Source: Alphaproteobacteria bacterium (GTDB lineage Bacteria > Pseudomonadota > Alphaproteobacteria > Acetobacterales > Acetobacteraceae). Taken from it: a stretch of DNA of 15,221 nt. A program made the position numbers and the translations under genes. The notes below the pieces were generated by a model. The model worked only from the letters and a program-made list of their open reading frames with translations, searched no databases and was not told the DNA's origin. Positions 1 through 6,589 of this stretch are shown in pieces. The number at the start of each line of letters is the position of its first letter. The stretch's first letter is position 1. The stretch is taken from the NCBI GenBank assembly GCA_013298245.1, contig JAAFHD010000036.1, forward strand, positions 1 through 15,221, in the 5' to 3' direction.

Positions 1-1098
1 GCGAGTTATGACCAGGTTCCGTTGGTGCAGCCGGGGATGCCGCCGGTGCCGCCTGAGGTTGCGCAGCGGTTTCGGTTGAATGCGCCGGGGCCGGCTTTGG
101 GGCCGGCGCGGTTTCGCCCGCGGGAGGTGTTGAGTGCGCATGTGCCGCCCAATGGTTTTCTGTTGTCGCTCAGGATGGCGGATGGGGGGTGGTTGAATTT
201 GCGGATCACGCCGCCGGCGCCGCGGCCGTGGCACAGCGAGAATTTCCTGTGGGCGTTTATTGCGATGAGTTTCTGTGCGGCGGCGTTGATCTTGTGGGGG
301 GTCAGGCGGTTGACGCGGCCGGTGGCGGATTTGGCGGTGGCGGCGGAGGCGTTGGGTCGCAATGTGAATGCGCCGCCTTTGCCGGAGGTGGGGCCGAGCG
401 AGACGGTACGTGCGGCGGTGGCTTTCAACACGATGGCCAGCCGGATCAGGCGTTTTGTGGATGATCGGACGCAGATGTTGGCGGCGATCGGGCATGATTT
501 GCGCACGCCGATCACCAGGCTGCGGCTGCGTGCGGAGTTCATGGATGATGACGAGCAGCGGCAGAAGATGCTGCGTGATTTGGCGGAGATGGAGGCGATG
601 ATCGACGCCACCTTGGCTTTTGCGCGCGATGATGCGGCGCGGGAGCCGAGTGTGGCGTTTGATTTGGCCGCCCTGTGCCAGACGGTGCTGGATGAGGCGG
701 CGGATGCGGCGCCGGAGGCGGCCGAGAGGATCGGTTATGAGGGGCCGGAGCGGATGCCCGCGGTGGGTCGGCCTGCGTCGTTGAAGCGGGCGCTCGCCAA
801 TCTGGTGGGCAATGCGATGGCCTATGGCGGTGCGGCGCGGCTGGCTTTGGCGCGTGATGGCGCGCAGTTCGCCATTCGGGTCGAGGATGAGGGGCCAGGC
901 ATTCCGGAGGACCAGTTGGAGGGCGTGTTCCAGCCGTTCCGGCGGCTGGAGGGCAGTCGGAATCGGGAGACGGGTGGCACTGGTTTGGGGCTGACGATCG
1001 CGCGCAATATTCTGCGCGCGCATGGCGGGGATGTGGTGTTGCGCAATCGCGCGGGCGGTGGGCTGGCGGCTGTATTGACCATGCCTGCCGCAACCTGA
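1..1098 (+). CDS. Sensor histidine kinase, EnvZ-like (5' end outside window)
   Basis: This is the C-terminal part of a membrane sensor kinase that autophosphorylates on histidine and passes the phosphate to a response regulator. The frame is open at base 1, so the true start and most of the sensor domain lie upstream; the TTG at 22 is only the first in-window start-like codon. Visible in order: the end of a periplasmic region, a membrane segment (FLWAFIAMSFCAAALILWG, about bases 244-300), a HAMP linker beginning RLTRP, an H-box GHDLRTP with the histidine codon at 493-495, an N-box NLVGNAMAYG, a G1 box DEGPGIPED and a G2 box GGTGLGL. All catalytic boxes look intact, so the protein should be active. 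The partner OmpR-type regulator is not in the window and would be expected just upstream. Codon use is unusually rich in TTG, GAT and GGG compared with later genes. Family assignment is firm; the signal is unknown. Confidence 0.93.
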   Translation, partial: ASYDQVPLVQPGMPPVPPEVAQRFRLNAPGPALGPARFRPREVLSAHVPPNGFLLSLRMADGGWLNLRITPPAPRPWHSENFLWAFIAMSFCAAALILWGVRRLTRPVADLAVAAEALGRNVNAPPLPEVGPSETVRAAVAFNTMASRIRRFVDDRTQMLAAIGHDLRTPITRLRLRAEFMDDDEQRQKMLRDLAEMEAMIDATLAFARDDAAREPSVAFDLAALCQTVLDEAADAAPEAAERIGYEGPERMPAVGRPASLKRALANLVGNAMAYGGAARLALARDGAQFAIRVEDEGPGIPEDQLEGVFQPFRRLEGSRNRETGGTGLGLTIARNILRAHGGDVVLRNRAGGGLAAVLTMPAAT

Positions 1099-1154
1099 AG
1101 TGGCATCACACGCTTGTGTGGCAAGCGCGATGGTTGTGGTGATATGTGCTGCCC

Positions 1155-1757
1155 ATGCGCGTGATGATGCTGGTCATGATGTTGTTGGTGCCGGGCCTGG
1201 CGGGCGCGTCCTCGCCGGCGGCGATGTGCGCGGGCGAGTGTGCTGCGCAATCCAACCAGGCGGCGTGCATGATCCGTTGTCGGGCGGCGCATGATTTCCT
1301 GAACCAGCAGCGGCACGCGATGGTCAATTCCGGCATGCCAAGGCCGGCGGCGCAGCAGCGGGTGGCGAGTGGGCCGGTCAGTGCGCAGCCGCCGCGCGGG
1401 CAGCGCTGGGGTGCCATCTATGCAGCACTGCCGCCGACGCCCGCGATCGGCACCAATGAAGGTGCCGTGGGGCGCGACATCGTGCATGCGCGGGCGGAGG
1501 GCGCGTGTCGGGCGCAGGCGCGTGGCGATTGCCGGTTGCTGACAGAATTCAACAGTGGCTGTGGTGCTGCGGCGCAGGCGACGCGGCTGATCGCGGTGGT
1601 GCAGACGCATGACCCGAGCGTGAACCGCGTGACCTTCGTGACGGCGGCCAATGGCCCGACGCGGGCGGATGCGGAACGGGCGGCGCTGGCGCAGTGCAAT
1701 GGCCGCGACCGCAGTGCGTCGTGCCGCGTTGTGGCGGCGCTGTGCGTGGGAAGCTAA
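1155..1757 (+). CDS. Secreted cysteine-rich DUF4189 protein
   Basis: The protein of 200 residues has a hydrophobic signal peptide (about residues 1-18, ending GLAGA), so it should be exported. A DUF4189-like domain fills about residues 85-197, recognised by WGAIYAA, the G-A-C and G-D-C cysteine positions and the C-terminal CRVVAALC. I count ten cysteines (25, 29, 38, 42, 118, 126, 136, 181, 190, 197), consistent with disulfides in the periplasm. The N-terminal four form a CX3C-X8-CX3C pattern. DUF4189 has no settled function. I chose the ATG at 1155 because it begins the signal peptide; a GTG at 1146 would add three residues, and neither has a clear Shine-Dalgarno. The gene lies 56 bases after the kinase gene, so co-transcription is possible. 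Its stop overlaps the stop of the converging flavin reductase gene. Confidence 0.8.
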   Translation: MRVMMLVMMLLVPGLAGASSPAAMCAGECAAQSNQAACMIRCRAAHDFLNQQRHAMVNSGMPRPAAQQRVASGPVSAQPPRGQRWGAIYAALPPTPAIGTNEGAVGRDIVHARAEGACRAQARGDCRLLTEFNSGCGAAAQATRLIAVVQTHDPSVNRVTFVTAANGPTRADAERAALAQCNGRDRSASCRVVAALCVGS

Positions 1758-2233
1758 GCGACGACGTGATAGCGGCGCTGGAAATACACCAGCCCGCCGC
1801 TGTCGGGGCCAAGGCGCACGGCGCGCACACGCGCGAACAGCACGGCGTGGGTGCCTTGTTCGGCCACTTCCACAATGTCGCAATCGAAGGCGGCCGCGGC
1901 TGATTGCAGCACGGGCGCGCCGGTTTCAAGGTGCAGCCATTCGCCCACGGTGAAGCGGTCCGCACCTTCCAGGCCGCGCTGGCCTGCAAAAGTGTTGGAG
2001 ATTTCCTCCGCACCCGCGCCCAGCACATTCACGCACAGCACGCGGTTGGCCAGGAATGCGTCGGCGTTGGAATTGCCGCGGTTCATGCAGACCAGCAACG
2101 TCGGCGGATCATCGGTCACGCTGCACACCGCGCTGGCGGTGAAGCCCGAGCGGCCGGCGGCACCATCGGTGGTGATGACGTTCACGGCGGCCGCCAGGCG
2201 CGACATGGCGTTGCGGAAATTCTGGCGGTCCAT
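1754..2233 (-). CDS. Flavin reductase-like FMN-binding protein
   Basis: The 159-residue protein matches the flavin reductase/HpaC-RutF group, which uses NAD(P)H to reduce FMN or FAD and hands the reduced flavin to a partner monooxygenase in the cytoplasm. Diagnostic stretches are the start MDRQNFRNAMSRLA, the flavin-binding GFTASAVCSV followed by DDPPTLLVC, a GTHAVLFARV segment with the usual histidine, and the terminal YFQRRYH. Length is normal for the family. I chose the ATG at 2233, 11 bases after the upstream stop, because family members begin this way; a TTG at 2248 would add five residues and overlap the DUF3047 stop. It is the second gene of a minus-strand pair. No monooxygenase partner is in the window, so the physiological role (for example HpaC-like or RutF-like) is open. 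Confidence 0.87.
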   Translation of the reverse strand: MDRQNFRNAMSRLAAAVNVITTDGAAGRSGFTASAVCSVTDDPPTLLVCMNRGNSNADAFLANRVLCVNVLGAGAEEISNTFAGQRGLEGADRFTVGEWLHLETGAPVLQSAAAAFDCDIVEVAEQGTHAVLFARVRAVRLGPDSGGLVYFQRRYHVVA

Positions 2234-2244
2234 TGGTGCGTCTT

Positions 2245-2907
2245 TCAACAGGCGGAAAAGCGGATGCGCTCGATGCGCGCATCGATGCGGCTGCGGGTGT
2301 CATCGACATCTGTGCCGATGACGATTTCCTGCAAGGCCGGCGGGTCGGCGCCGAAGGCAAGGCGCCAATCGGCGGCCAGGTCCACGCGTTCCTCGAACCA
2401 TTGCGCGGTGGGCGCGGTGGCGGCGCGCAGGCGGAATACTTTTCCAAGGCCGGCGGCCCAGGGGGAATAGAAGCGCTGCGGCTCGTCGCTGGTGCCGCCC
2501 CAGACATAGATCAGGATCGACCGCGGCAGGCGGTGCGCGCCGGCGCGGGCTTGCGCGATGCCGTGCTGGGTGCGCTGCCAGGCGCTGGATTGCGGCGGGA
2601 AGCCGACGAAACCGACGGCGAGTGACAGCGCGCGGTCATCGCCACCGCGGCGGGTCAATGGTGTGCCGGGCGGGCCGGCATCGACGCGCCAGCGCCAGGC
2701 CAGGCACTGCGCGCTGCCCTGCACCGTGCGCCAGACGAAACTGCCCGCGGACTGGCCTTCCACGCGAACGCCATCGGGCTGTGCGGTGAAGCGTGCGGGC
2801 GCGATGCCGCTGTATTCCTGGTGCGTCCAGCCGGCGTCGCGCAGCGCATCGGCCTGCCCGCGCGAGGGCAGCAGCGCGGCGGTGGCGAGCATGGCGCGGC
2901 GGAGCAT
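2245..2907 (-). CDS. DUF3047 domain protein, probably exported
   Basis: The 220-residue protein begins with a short Arg-rich and hydrophobic leader (MLRRAMLATAALLPS), which could be a signal peptide. The body resembles DUF3047: a CLAWRWRVD strand, a GGDDRALSLAVGF segment, SILIYVWGG, an aromatic FYSPWAAGLGKVFRLR stretch and a near-terminal EIVIGTDVDDTRS motif. The family has no firmly known function; the W-x-W and DVDDT motifs suggest a secreted beta-sandwich, which is inference. The ATG at 2907 is preferred to the GTG at 2910; no strong ribosome binding site precedes either. The stop lies 11 bases before the flavin reductase ATG on the same strand, so they likely form a transcript. The gene is divergent from the dienelactone hydrolase gene across only 46 bases. 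Confidence 0.78.
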   Translation of the reverse strand: MLRRAMLATAALLPSRGQADALRDAGWTHQEYSGIAPARFTAQPDGVRVEGQSAGSFVWRTVQGSAQCLAWRWRVDAGPPGTPLTRRGGDDRALSLAVGFVGFPPQSSAWQRTQHGIAQARAGAHRLPRSILIYVWGGTSDEPQRFYSPWAAGLGKVFRLRAATAPTAQWFEERVDLAADWRLAFGADPPALQEIVIGTDVDDTRSRIDARIERIRFSAC

Positions 2908-2941
2908 CACGGGTTACATGCAGGCAATAGCAGTGCAGCAC

Positions 2942-2948
2942 AAGGAGG
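2942..2948 (+). promoter_or_regulatory. Strong Shine-Dalgarno for dienelactone hydrolase
   Basis: AAGGAGG lies five bases before the ATG at 2954. It decides the start against the longer open frame that begins far upstream, which would run antisense through the DUF3047 gene. Confidence 0.85.
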
Positions 2949-2953
2949 ACGCC

Positions 2954-3667
2954 ATGGCGGAGATCAGCATCAAGGCGACGGATGGTGCGGGCGCGTTCAG
3001 CGCCTATGTCGCGGAACCCAAGGGCAAGCCTGTCGGCGCAGTCGTGATGATCCAGGAAATCTTCGGCGTGAACCGCACCATGCGCGCGCTGTCGGACTGG
3101 GTCGCGGCGATGGGGTTCATCGCGATTTCGCCTGACCTGTTCTGGCGGCAGAAGCCGGGCGTGGAGCTGGACCCGGATGGCGGGCAGACGCAATGGGAAG
3201 CGGCCTTCGGCTACATGAAGGGCATGGACCAGGCGAAGGCGGTGGAGGATTTGAAGGCCACCATCGCCGCGGCACGCGCCCTGCCCGGCTGCAATGGCAA
3301 GGTCGGCACCATGGGCTACTGCCTGGGCGGGCGGCTGGCCTTCATAATGGCGACGCAGTCGGATGCCCAAGGGGGCGCTGATTGCAACATCAGCTATTAC
3401 GGCGTGGGGCTGGAGGGGTTGGTCGCGGATGCGGCGAAGATCACCGCGCCCGCGCTGGTGCACATCGCCGCCAAGGACAAGTTCGTGCCGCCCGAGGCGC
3501 AGGCCGCGATCAGCGCCGGCCTGGCCGGGCACGCGATGGCCAGCGTGATGATCCACGCCGATGTGGACCACGCCTTCGCGCGGCTTGGGGCGCATAGTTA
3601 CGACGCGCGGGCCGCGACCATCGCCAATGGGCGCAGCGCGGAAATGCTGGTGCGCTGCCTCGGTTGA
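2954..3667 (+). CDS. Dienelactone hydrolase family protein
   Basis: A 237-residue alpha/beta hydrolase of the dienelactone hydrolase family (ClcD-type), cytoplasmic, acting on lactone or ester bonds such as those in chlorocatechol breakdown. The catalytic set is visible: nucleophile elbow GYCLGG with Cys123, Asp175 in AAKDKFVP, His206 in DVDHAF, and the conserved Glu35 of QEIFG that primes the cysteine in the family. Length and residue spacing match characterised members (ClcD uses Cys123, Asp171 and His202). The start is fixed by a strong Shine-Dalgarno. No other aromatic ring-degradation gene is next to it, so the real substrate may be another ester or lactone. The next gene on the strand begins 50 bases later, behind a strong hairpin. 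Confidence 0.93.
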   Translation: MAEISIKATDGAGAFSAYVAEPKGKPVGAVVMIQEIFGVNRTMRALSDWVAAMGFIAISPDLFWRQKPGVELDPDGGQTQWEAAFGYMKGMDQAKAVEDLKATIAAARALPGCNGKVGTMGYCLGGRLAFIMATQSDAQGGADCNISYYGVGLEGLVADAAKITAPALVHIAAKDKFVPPEAQAAISAGLAGHAMASVMIHADVDHAFARLGAHSYDARAATIANGRSAEMLVRCLG

Positions 3668-3689
3668 CGCTCCCGGGGGGGCAGCGGAA

Positions 3690-3715
3690 GCTTCCTCCAT
3701 AACAATGGAGGAAGC
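3690..3715 (+). promoter_or_regulatory. Perfect 11-bp hairpin enclosing the tctC-like gene's ribosome binding site
   Basis: Arm GCTTCCTCCAT (3690-3700) pairs without mismatch to ATGGAGGAAGC (3705-3715) across the loop AACA. The right arm contains the Shine-Dalgarno GGAGGA (3707-3712) for the ATG at 3718, and the left arm carries the complementary TCCTCC. Folded, the RNA would hide the ribosome binding site. It could control translation of the binding-protein gene, or act as an attenuator or weak terminator after the hydrolase gene; there is no T-run after it. The pairing is seen; the role is inferred. Confidence 0.6.
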
Positions 3716-3717
3716 CC

Positions 3718-4680
3718 ATGTTCCATCGTCGCACCATGCTGGCCTTGCCGCTGCTGGCCACGCCCGCCCTCGCCCAGGCCTGGCCTGAACGCCAGGTGAC
3801 CATCGTGGTGCCCTGGGCGCCCGGCGGCAGCACGGATTTCCTGGCCCGCCTGGTCGCGCAGCGGCTGACGGAATCGCTGGGCCAGCCCTTCGTGGTGGAC
3901 AACCGGCCGGGCGGCTCGGGCACGGTGGGGCATCTTTCGGTGGCGCGCGCGCGGCCCGATGGGCTGACGCTGCTGGTGGGTGCGAACGGCACCTACAGCA
4001 TGGCGCCACACATGATGGACCTGCCCTATGACAACAACACCGCCTTCGCGCCGGTGGGCGTGCTGGGGCGCAGCCCGATCTTCTTCTGCGCCAATCCGCG
4101 CAGCGGCATTGCGGGCATGTCGGCGCTGATCGACCAGGCGCGGGCGCGGCCCGGGCAGGTGGCTTATGCGTCCTCGGGCGTGGGTTCCTCGGCGCATCTG
4201 GCGGCCGAGTTGTTCGCGATCATGGCGGGCGTGGAATTGCTGCATGTGCCCTATCGCGGCGGCGGGCCGGCCGCGCAGGCGTTGATCGCAGGCGAGATCG
4301 CCTTCGGGCCCACCGATGCGCCGACCGCGCTGCCGCTGATGCGCGCGGGCAGCGTGACGGCGTTGGGCGTGGGCAATGCGACCCGCAGCGCGCAGGCCGC
4401 GGATGTGCCCACGATTGCCGAGCAGCACGCCTCGCTCGCCGGTTTTGAATGCGCCTCCGAATTCGCGATGCTGGCGCCCGCGGGCACGCCCGCGCCGATC
4501 ATCGCGCGGCTGTCGGAGCATGTGCGCGCGGCGATGGCGCACCCCACGCTGCTGGCGCGGCTGACCGAGGGCGGCATGGAGGCCACACCGGGCACGCCCG
4601 AGCAATGGCCCGCCTATCTGGCGCGCGAGAACGAGAAATGGGGCCGGGTGATCCGCGCGCGGGGCATTCGCGCGGGCTGA
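3718..4680 (+). CDS. Bug/TctC-family periplasmic substrate-binding protein
   Basis: The 320-residue protein is a tripartite tricarboxylate transporter-type binding protein (Bug family), exported to the periplasm to bind small carboxylates. Residues 1-21 form a signal peptide with twin arginines (FHRRT) and a cleavage site near AQA-WPER. Family marks follow: ITIVVPWAP-like strand with the PGGSTD ligand loop (35-40), DNRPGGSGTVG, the YASSGVGSSAHLA helix, HVPYRGGGPA, and a C-terminal PAYLARENEKWGRVI helix. The start ATG follows GGAGG by six bases. TctA and TctB membrane partners are absent here, which is usual for the many orphan Bug proteins of Acetobacteraceae and Burkholderiales. Its ligand is unknown. 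The stop is one base from the stop of the converging GNAT gene. Confidence 0.93.
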   Translation: MFHRRTMLALPLLATPALAQAWPERQVTIVVPWAPGGSTDFLARLVAQRLTESLGQPFVVDNRPGGSGTVGHLSVARARPDGLTLLVGANGTYSMAPHMMDLPYDNNTAFAPVGVLGRSPIFFCANPRSGIAGMSALIDQARARPGQVAYASSGVGSSAHLAAELFAIMAGVELLHVPYRGGGPAAQALIAGEIAFGPTDAPTALPLMRAGSVTALGVGNATRSAQAADVPTIAEQHASLAGFECASEFAMLAPAGTPAPIIARLSEHVRAAMAHPTLLARLTEGGMEATPGTPEQWPAYLARENEKWGRVIRARGIRAG

Positions 4681-4681
4681 A

Positions 4682-5713
4682 TCACGACGCCTCGATGCTG
4701 AAGAGCAGGTGCTCGTGCATCGGGTGTTCGGGGCCGATGCGCGGGTGGCCGAAGCGGCCGGCGGGGTGCAGGCCGAGGCGGTGCATCACGGCCTGGCTGG
4801 GCGCATTGGCGGGGATGGTGAAGGCCACGATGCGCGGCAAGCGCAGCACGTCGAAGGCATGGCGCAGCGCGAGGCGCGCGGCCTGCGTGGCCAGGCCACG
4901 GCGCTGAAAACCAGGCCGGATCCGCCAGCCGATTTCAACCGCCGGCGTGAAGGGCGCGGACCAGGAAATATGCATCAGGCCGACCACGCCGATGCAGGGC
5001 GCATCGGGCAAGTCCACCGCGCAGAAGCCGAAGCCGTGCGTGGCGTGATGCGCCATCAGGCGGTCCACCCAGGCGTCTGATTCGGCGCGCGTCATGGGTG
5101 CAGGGAAGTGGCGCATCACCGCGGGGTCGGTGTTCATGGCGGCGATGCTGGGCTTGTCGGCATCGGTGATGGGGCGCAGCGCGAGGCCGGGGGCTGGCAC
5201 CTGCATGCCCAGGCGCAGCAACGGCGCGGCGTCGGGCCAGGTGATGTCCTGGTAGCGGATGGGGACGCCGAACATGGTGGTGTCGTATGGCGCGCCGGGG
5301 GTGGCGCCGTGGCGCTGGTAGAAGCGTAGCGCGCCGGTATTGCCCTCGATGATGGTGAGCCGTGCGCCGCGCGCGCCCATAGCGGCGAGGCAGGCCAGCG
5401 CGTCGCCGATCAGTCGCGCGCCGATGCCCTGGCCGCGCGCGCCGGGCATCATGTGCAGGCTGTCGATATAGGCGGCGCCGTCGCGCAGCCAGACGGAGAT
5501 GAGGCCAAGCGCGCGGCCGGCGTCTTCCGCCAGCAGCACCACGCCGGGTGGTGTTTCGGCCAGCACCTGGTCCCAGTTCGCACGACATAGCGCGGGGTAT
5601 TGGTCGCGCAGGAAATCGGCGGGCAGCAGGTCAGCATAAGCATCCTGCCAGGATGCGACGCGGATCGCGTTCAGTGTCGCGGCGTCCGCCGGGGTTGCGT
5701 GGCGTATGCGCAT
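4682..5713 (-). CDS. Tandem GNAT protein (two acetyltransferase domains in one chain)
   Basis: A single 343-residue open frame carries two different GNAT N-acetyltransferase domains, which move acetyl from acetyl-CoA to an amine. Domain one (about 2-150) is of the ordinary Acetyltransf_1 kind, with the acetyl-CoA loop ARGQGIGARL (92-101) and the NTGALRFYQRHG end. Domain two (about 175-340) is of the RimJ-like Acetyltransf_3 kind, starting LALRPITDAD, with EIGWRIRP, the loop QRRGLATQA (270-278) and the NAPSQAVMHRLGL end. A linker of about 25 residues joins them. The ATG at 5713 begins the canonical MRIRHATPAD; the frame stays open far upstream but that part is antisense to the CoA-transferase gene. 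Both cofactor loops look intact. Substrates are unknown. It is divergent from the seven-gene run. Confidence 0.88.
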   Translation of the reverse strand: MRIRHATPADAATLNAIRVASWQDAYADLLPADFLRDQYPALCRANWDQVLAETPPGVVLLAEDAGRALGLISVWLRDGAAYIDSLHMMPGARGQGIGARLIGDALACLAAMGARGARLTIIEGNTGALRFYQRHGATPGAPYDTTMFGVPIRYQDITWPDAAPLLRLGMQVPAPGLALRPITDADKPSIAAMNTDPAVMRHFPAPMTRAESDAWVDRLMAHHATHGFGFCAVDLPDAPCIGVVGLMHISWSAPFTPAVEIGWRIRPGFQRRGLATQAARLALRHAFDVLRLPRIVAFTIPANAPSQAVMHRLGLHPAGRFGHPRIGPEHPMHEHLLFSIEAS

Positions 5714-5770
5714 GCGCGGGCTATGGCGCGGCGGCGGGCGGGGGTAAAGTGGCGCTTGGAGGAACTGCCG
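5714..5770. promoter_or_regulatory. 57-base divergent region before the seven-gene run
   Basis: This short gap must hold the start signals for the plus-strand run unless transcription begins inside the GNAT gene. A perfect palindrome GCGCATGCGC (5708-5717) overlaps the GNAT start codon and could be an operator, though such GC palindromes arise easily here. GGAGG at 5758-5762 is a good ribosome binding site eight bases before the ATG at 5771. I see no convincing -35/-10 pair; TAAAGT at 5745-5750 is the only weak -10-like hexamer. Confidence 0.35.
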
Positions 5771-6589
5771 ATGACACCGATGAGCCTCGATGCGATGGCC
5801 GCCAGCGTGCCCGATGGCGCGTTGATCGCGATGCCGCCGGACAATTCGCTGCCGTCGGTGGCACTGGCGAAGGCGCTGATCAGGCGCGGGGTGCGGGGCC
5901 TGCGGCTGCTGGGCGTGCCGGTGGGTGGGTTCGCGGCGGATATCCTGATCGGCGCGGGCTGTGTCGTGGAGGTGGAGACGAGTGCGGTGTCGCTGGGCGA
6001 GGCGGGGTTTGCGCCACGGTTTTCGGCGGCGATCCGCGCGGGGTCCATTGTGATGCGCGACTGCACCTGCCCGGCCGTGCACACCATGCTGCAGGCCGCC
6101 GAGAAGGGCGTGCCGTTCATGCCGCTGCGCGGGTTGATCGGCTCGGACATCCTGGCGCATCGGCCGGATTGGAAGGTGGTGCCGAACCCCTATGGCGAGC
6201 CAGGCGATGACATTGTGCTGCTGCCCGCGATCAGCCCGGATGTGGCGGCGTTTCATGCTGTGATGGCCGATGAGGCCGGCAATGTGTGGGTGGGGCGCAG
6301 GCGCGAATGCGCGACGCTCGCGCATGCATCCAAGCGCGCGCTGGTGACGGTGGAACGCGTGGTGCCGGGCAATTTCCTGGAAGACGAAAACCTGGCGAGT
6401 GGCGCGATCAGCGCGACCTATATCGAGGCGGTCGCGATCGCGACGCGGGGCGCGCGGCCGGCGGCGCTGCTGGATGAATATGGGTTCGATGCGGCCTATG
6501 TGGCCGAGTATGCGCGGATGGCGCGCAGTGAGGCGGGCTTCCAGGAATGGGTGGCGCGCGAGGTGTTCTCGCAGGCCGTCGCGGCATGA
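5771..6589 (+). CDS. Class I CoA-transferase-like alpha subunit (GctA/IpdA-like)
   Basis: The 272-residue protein matches the alpha subunit of class I CoA-transferases such as glutaconate CoA-transferase, which move CoA between carboxylic acids; relatives such as mycobacterial IpdAB use the fold to open rings instead. Visible marks: VPDGALIAMPPDNSLPSVAL, the LLGVPVGG strand, SLGEAGFAPRF (about 74-84), GVPFMPLRGLIGSDI (about 113-127), PNPYGEP, and ADEAGNVWVGRRRE, where the family has a GN/GD turn. Length is near normal. The ATG follows GGAGG by eight bases. It opens the run and overlaps the beta-subunit gene by four bases (ATGA). Family placement is clear; whether it acts as transferase, hydrolase or lyase is not settled because the beta partner lacks the usual glutamate. 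Confidence 0.87.
   Translation: MTPMSLDAMAASVPDGALIAMPPDNSLPSVALAKALIRRGVRGLRLLGVPVGGFAADILIGAGCVVEVETSAVSLGEAGFAPRFSAAIRAGSIVMRDCTCPAVHTMLQAAEKGVPFMPLRGLIGSDILAHRPDWKVVPNPYGEPGDDIVLLPAISPDVAAFHAVMADEAGNVWVGRRRECATLAHASKRALVTVERVVPGNFLEDENLASGAISATYIEAVAIATRGARPAALLDEYGFDAAYVAEYARMARSEAGFQEWVAREVFSQAVAA

Noticed and set aside
1107..1127. Two mutually exclusive small hairpins (CACAC/GTGTG and CGCTTG/CAAGCG) after the kinase gene
   Set aside because: Stems of only five and six pairs in GC-rich DNA; too weak to call a terminator or a switch.
822..1883. Minus-strand open frame of 353 codons opposite the kinase and DUF4189 genes
   Set aside because: Arg-rich low-complexity shadow with no motif.
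2558..2953. Upstream extension of the dienelactone hydrolase frame
   Set aside because: Antisense to the DUF3047 gene; AAGGAGG at 2942-2948 sets the start at 2954.
3686..3695. Palindrome GGAAGCTTCC
   Set aside because: It arises because the hairpin's left arm is preceded by GGAAG; the larger 11-bp hairpin explains the region better.
3561..3788. Possible small ORF using the ATG inside the hairpin at 3705
   Set aside because: It is out of frame with the binding protein, overlaps both neighbours and has no ribosome binding site of its own.
2636..4009. Minus-strand open frame of 457 codons opposite the dienelactone hydrolase and TctC genes
   Set aside because: Low-complexity Arg/His/Ala product opposite two clear genes with good ribosome binding sites.
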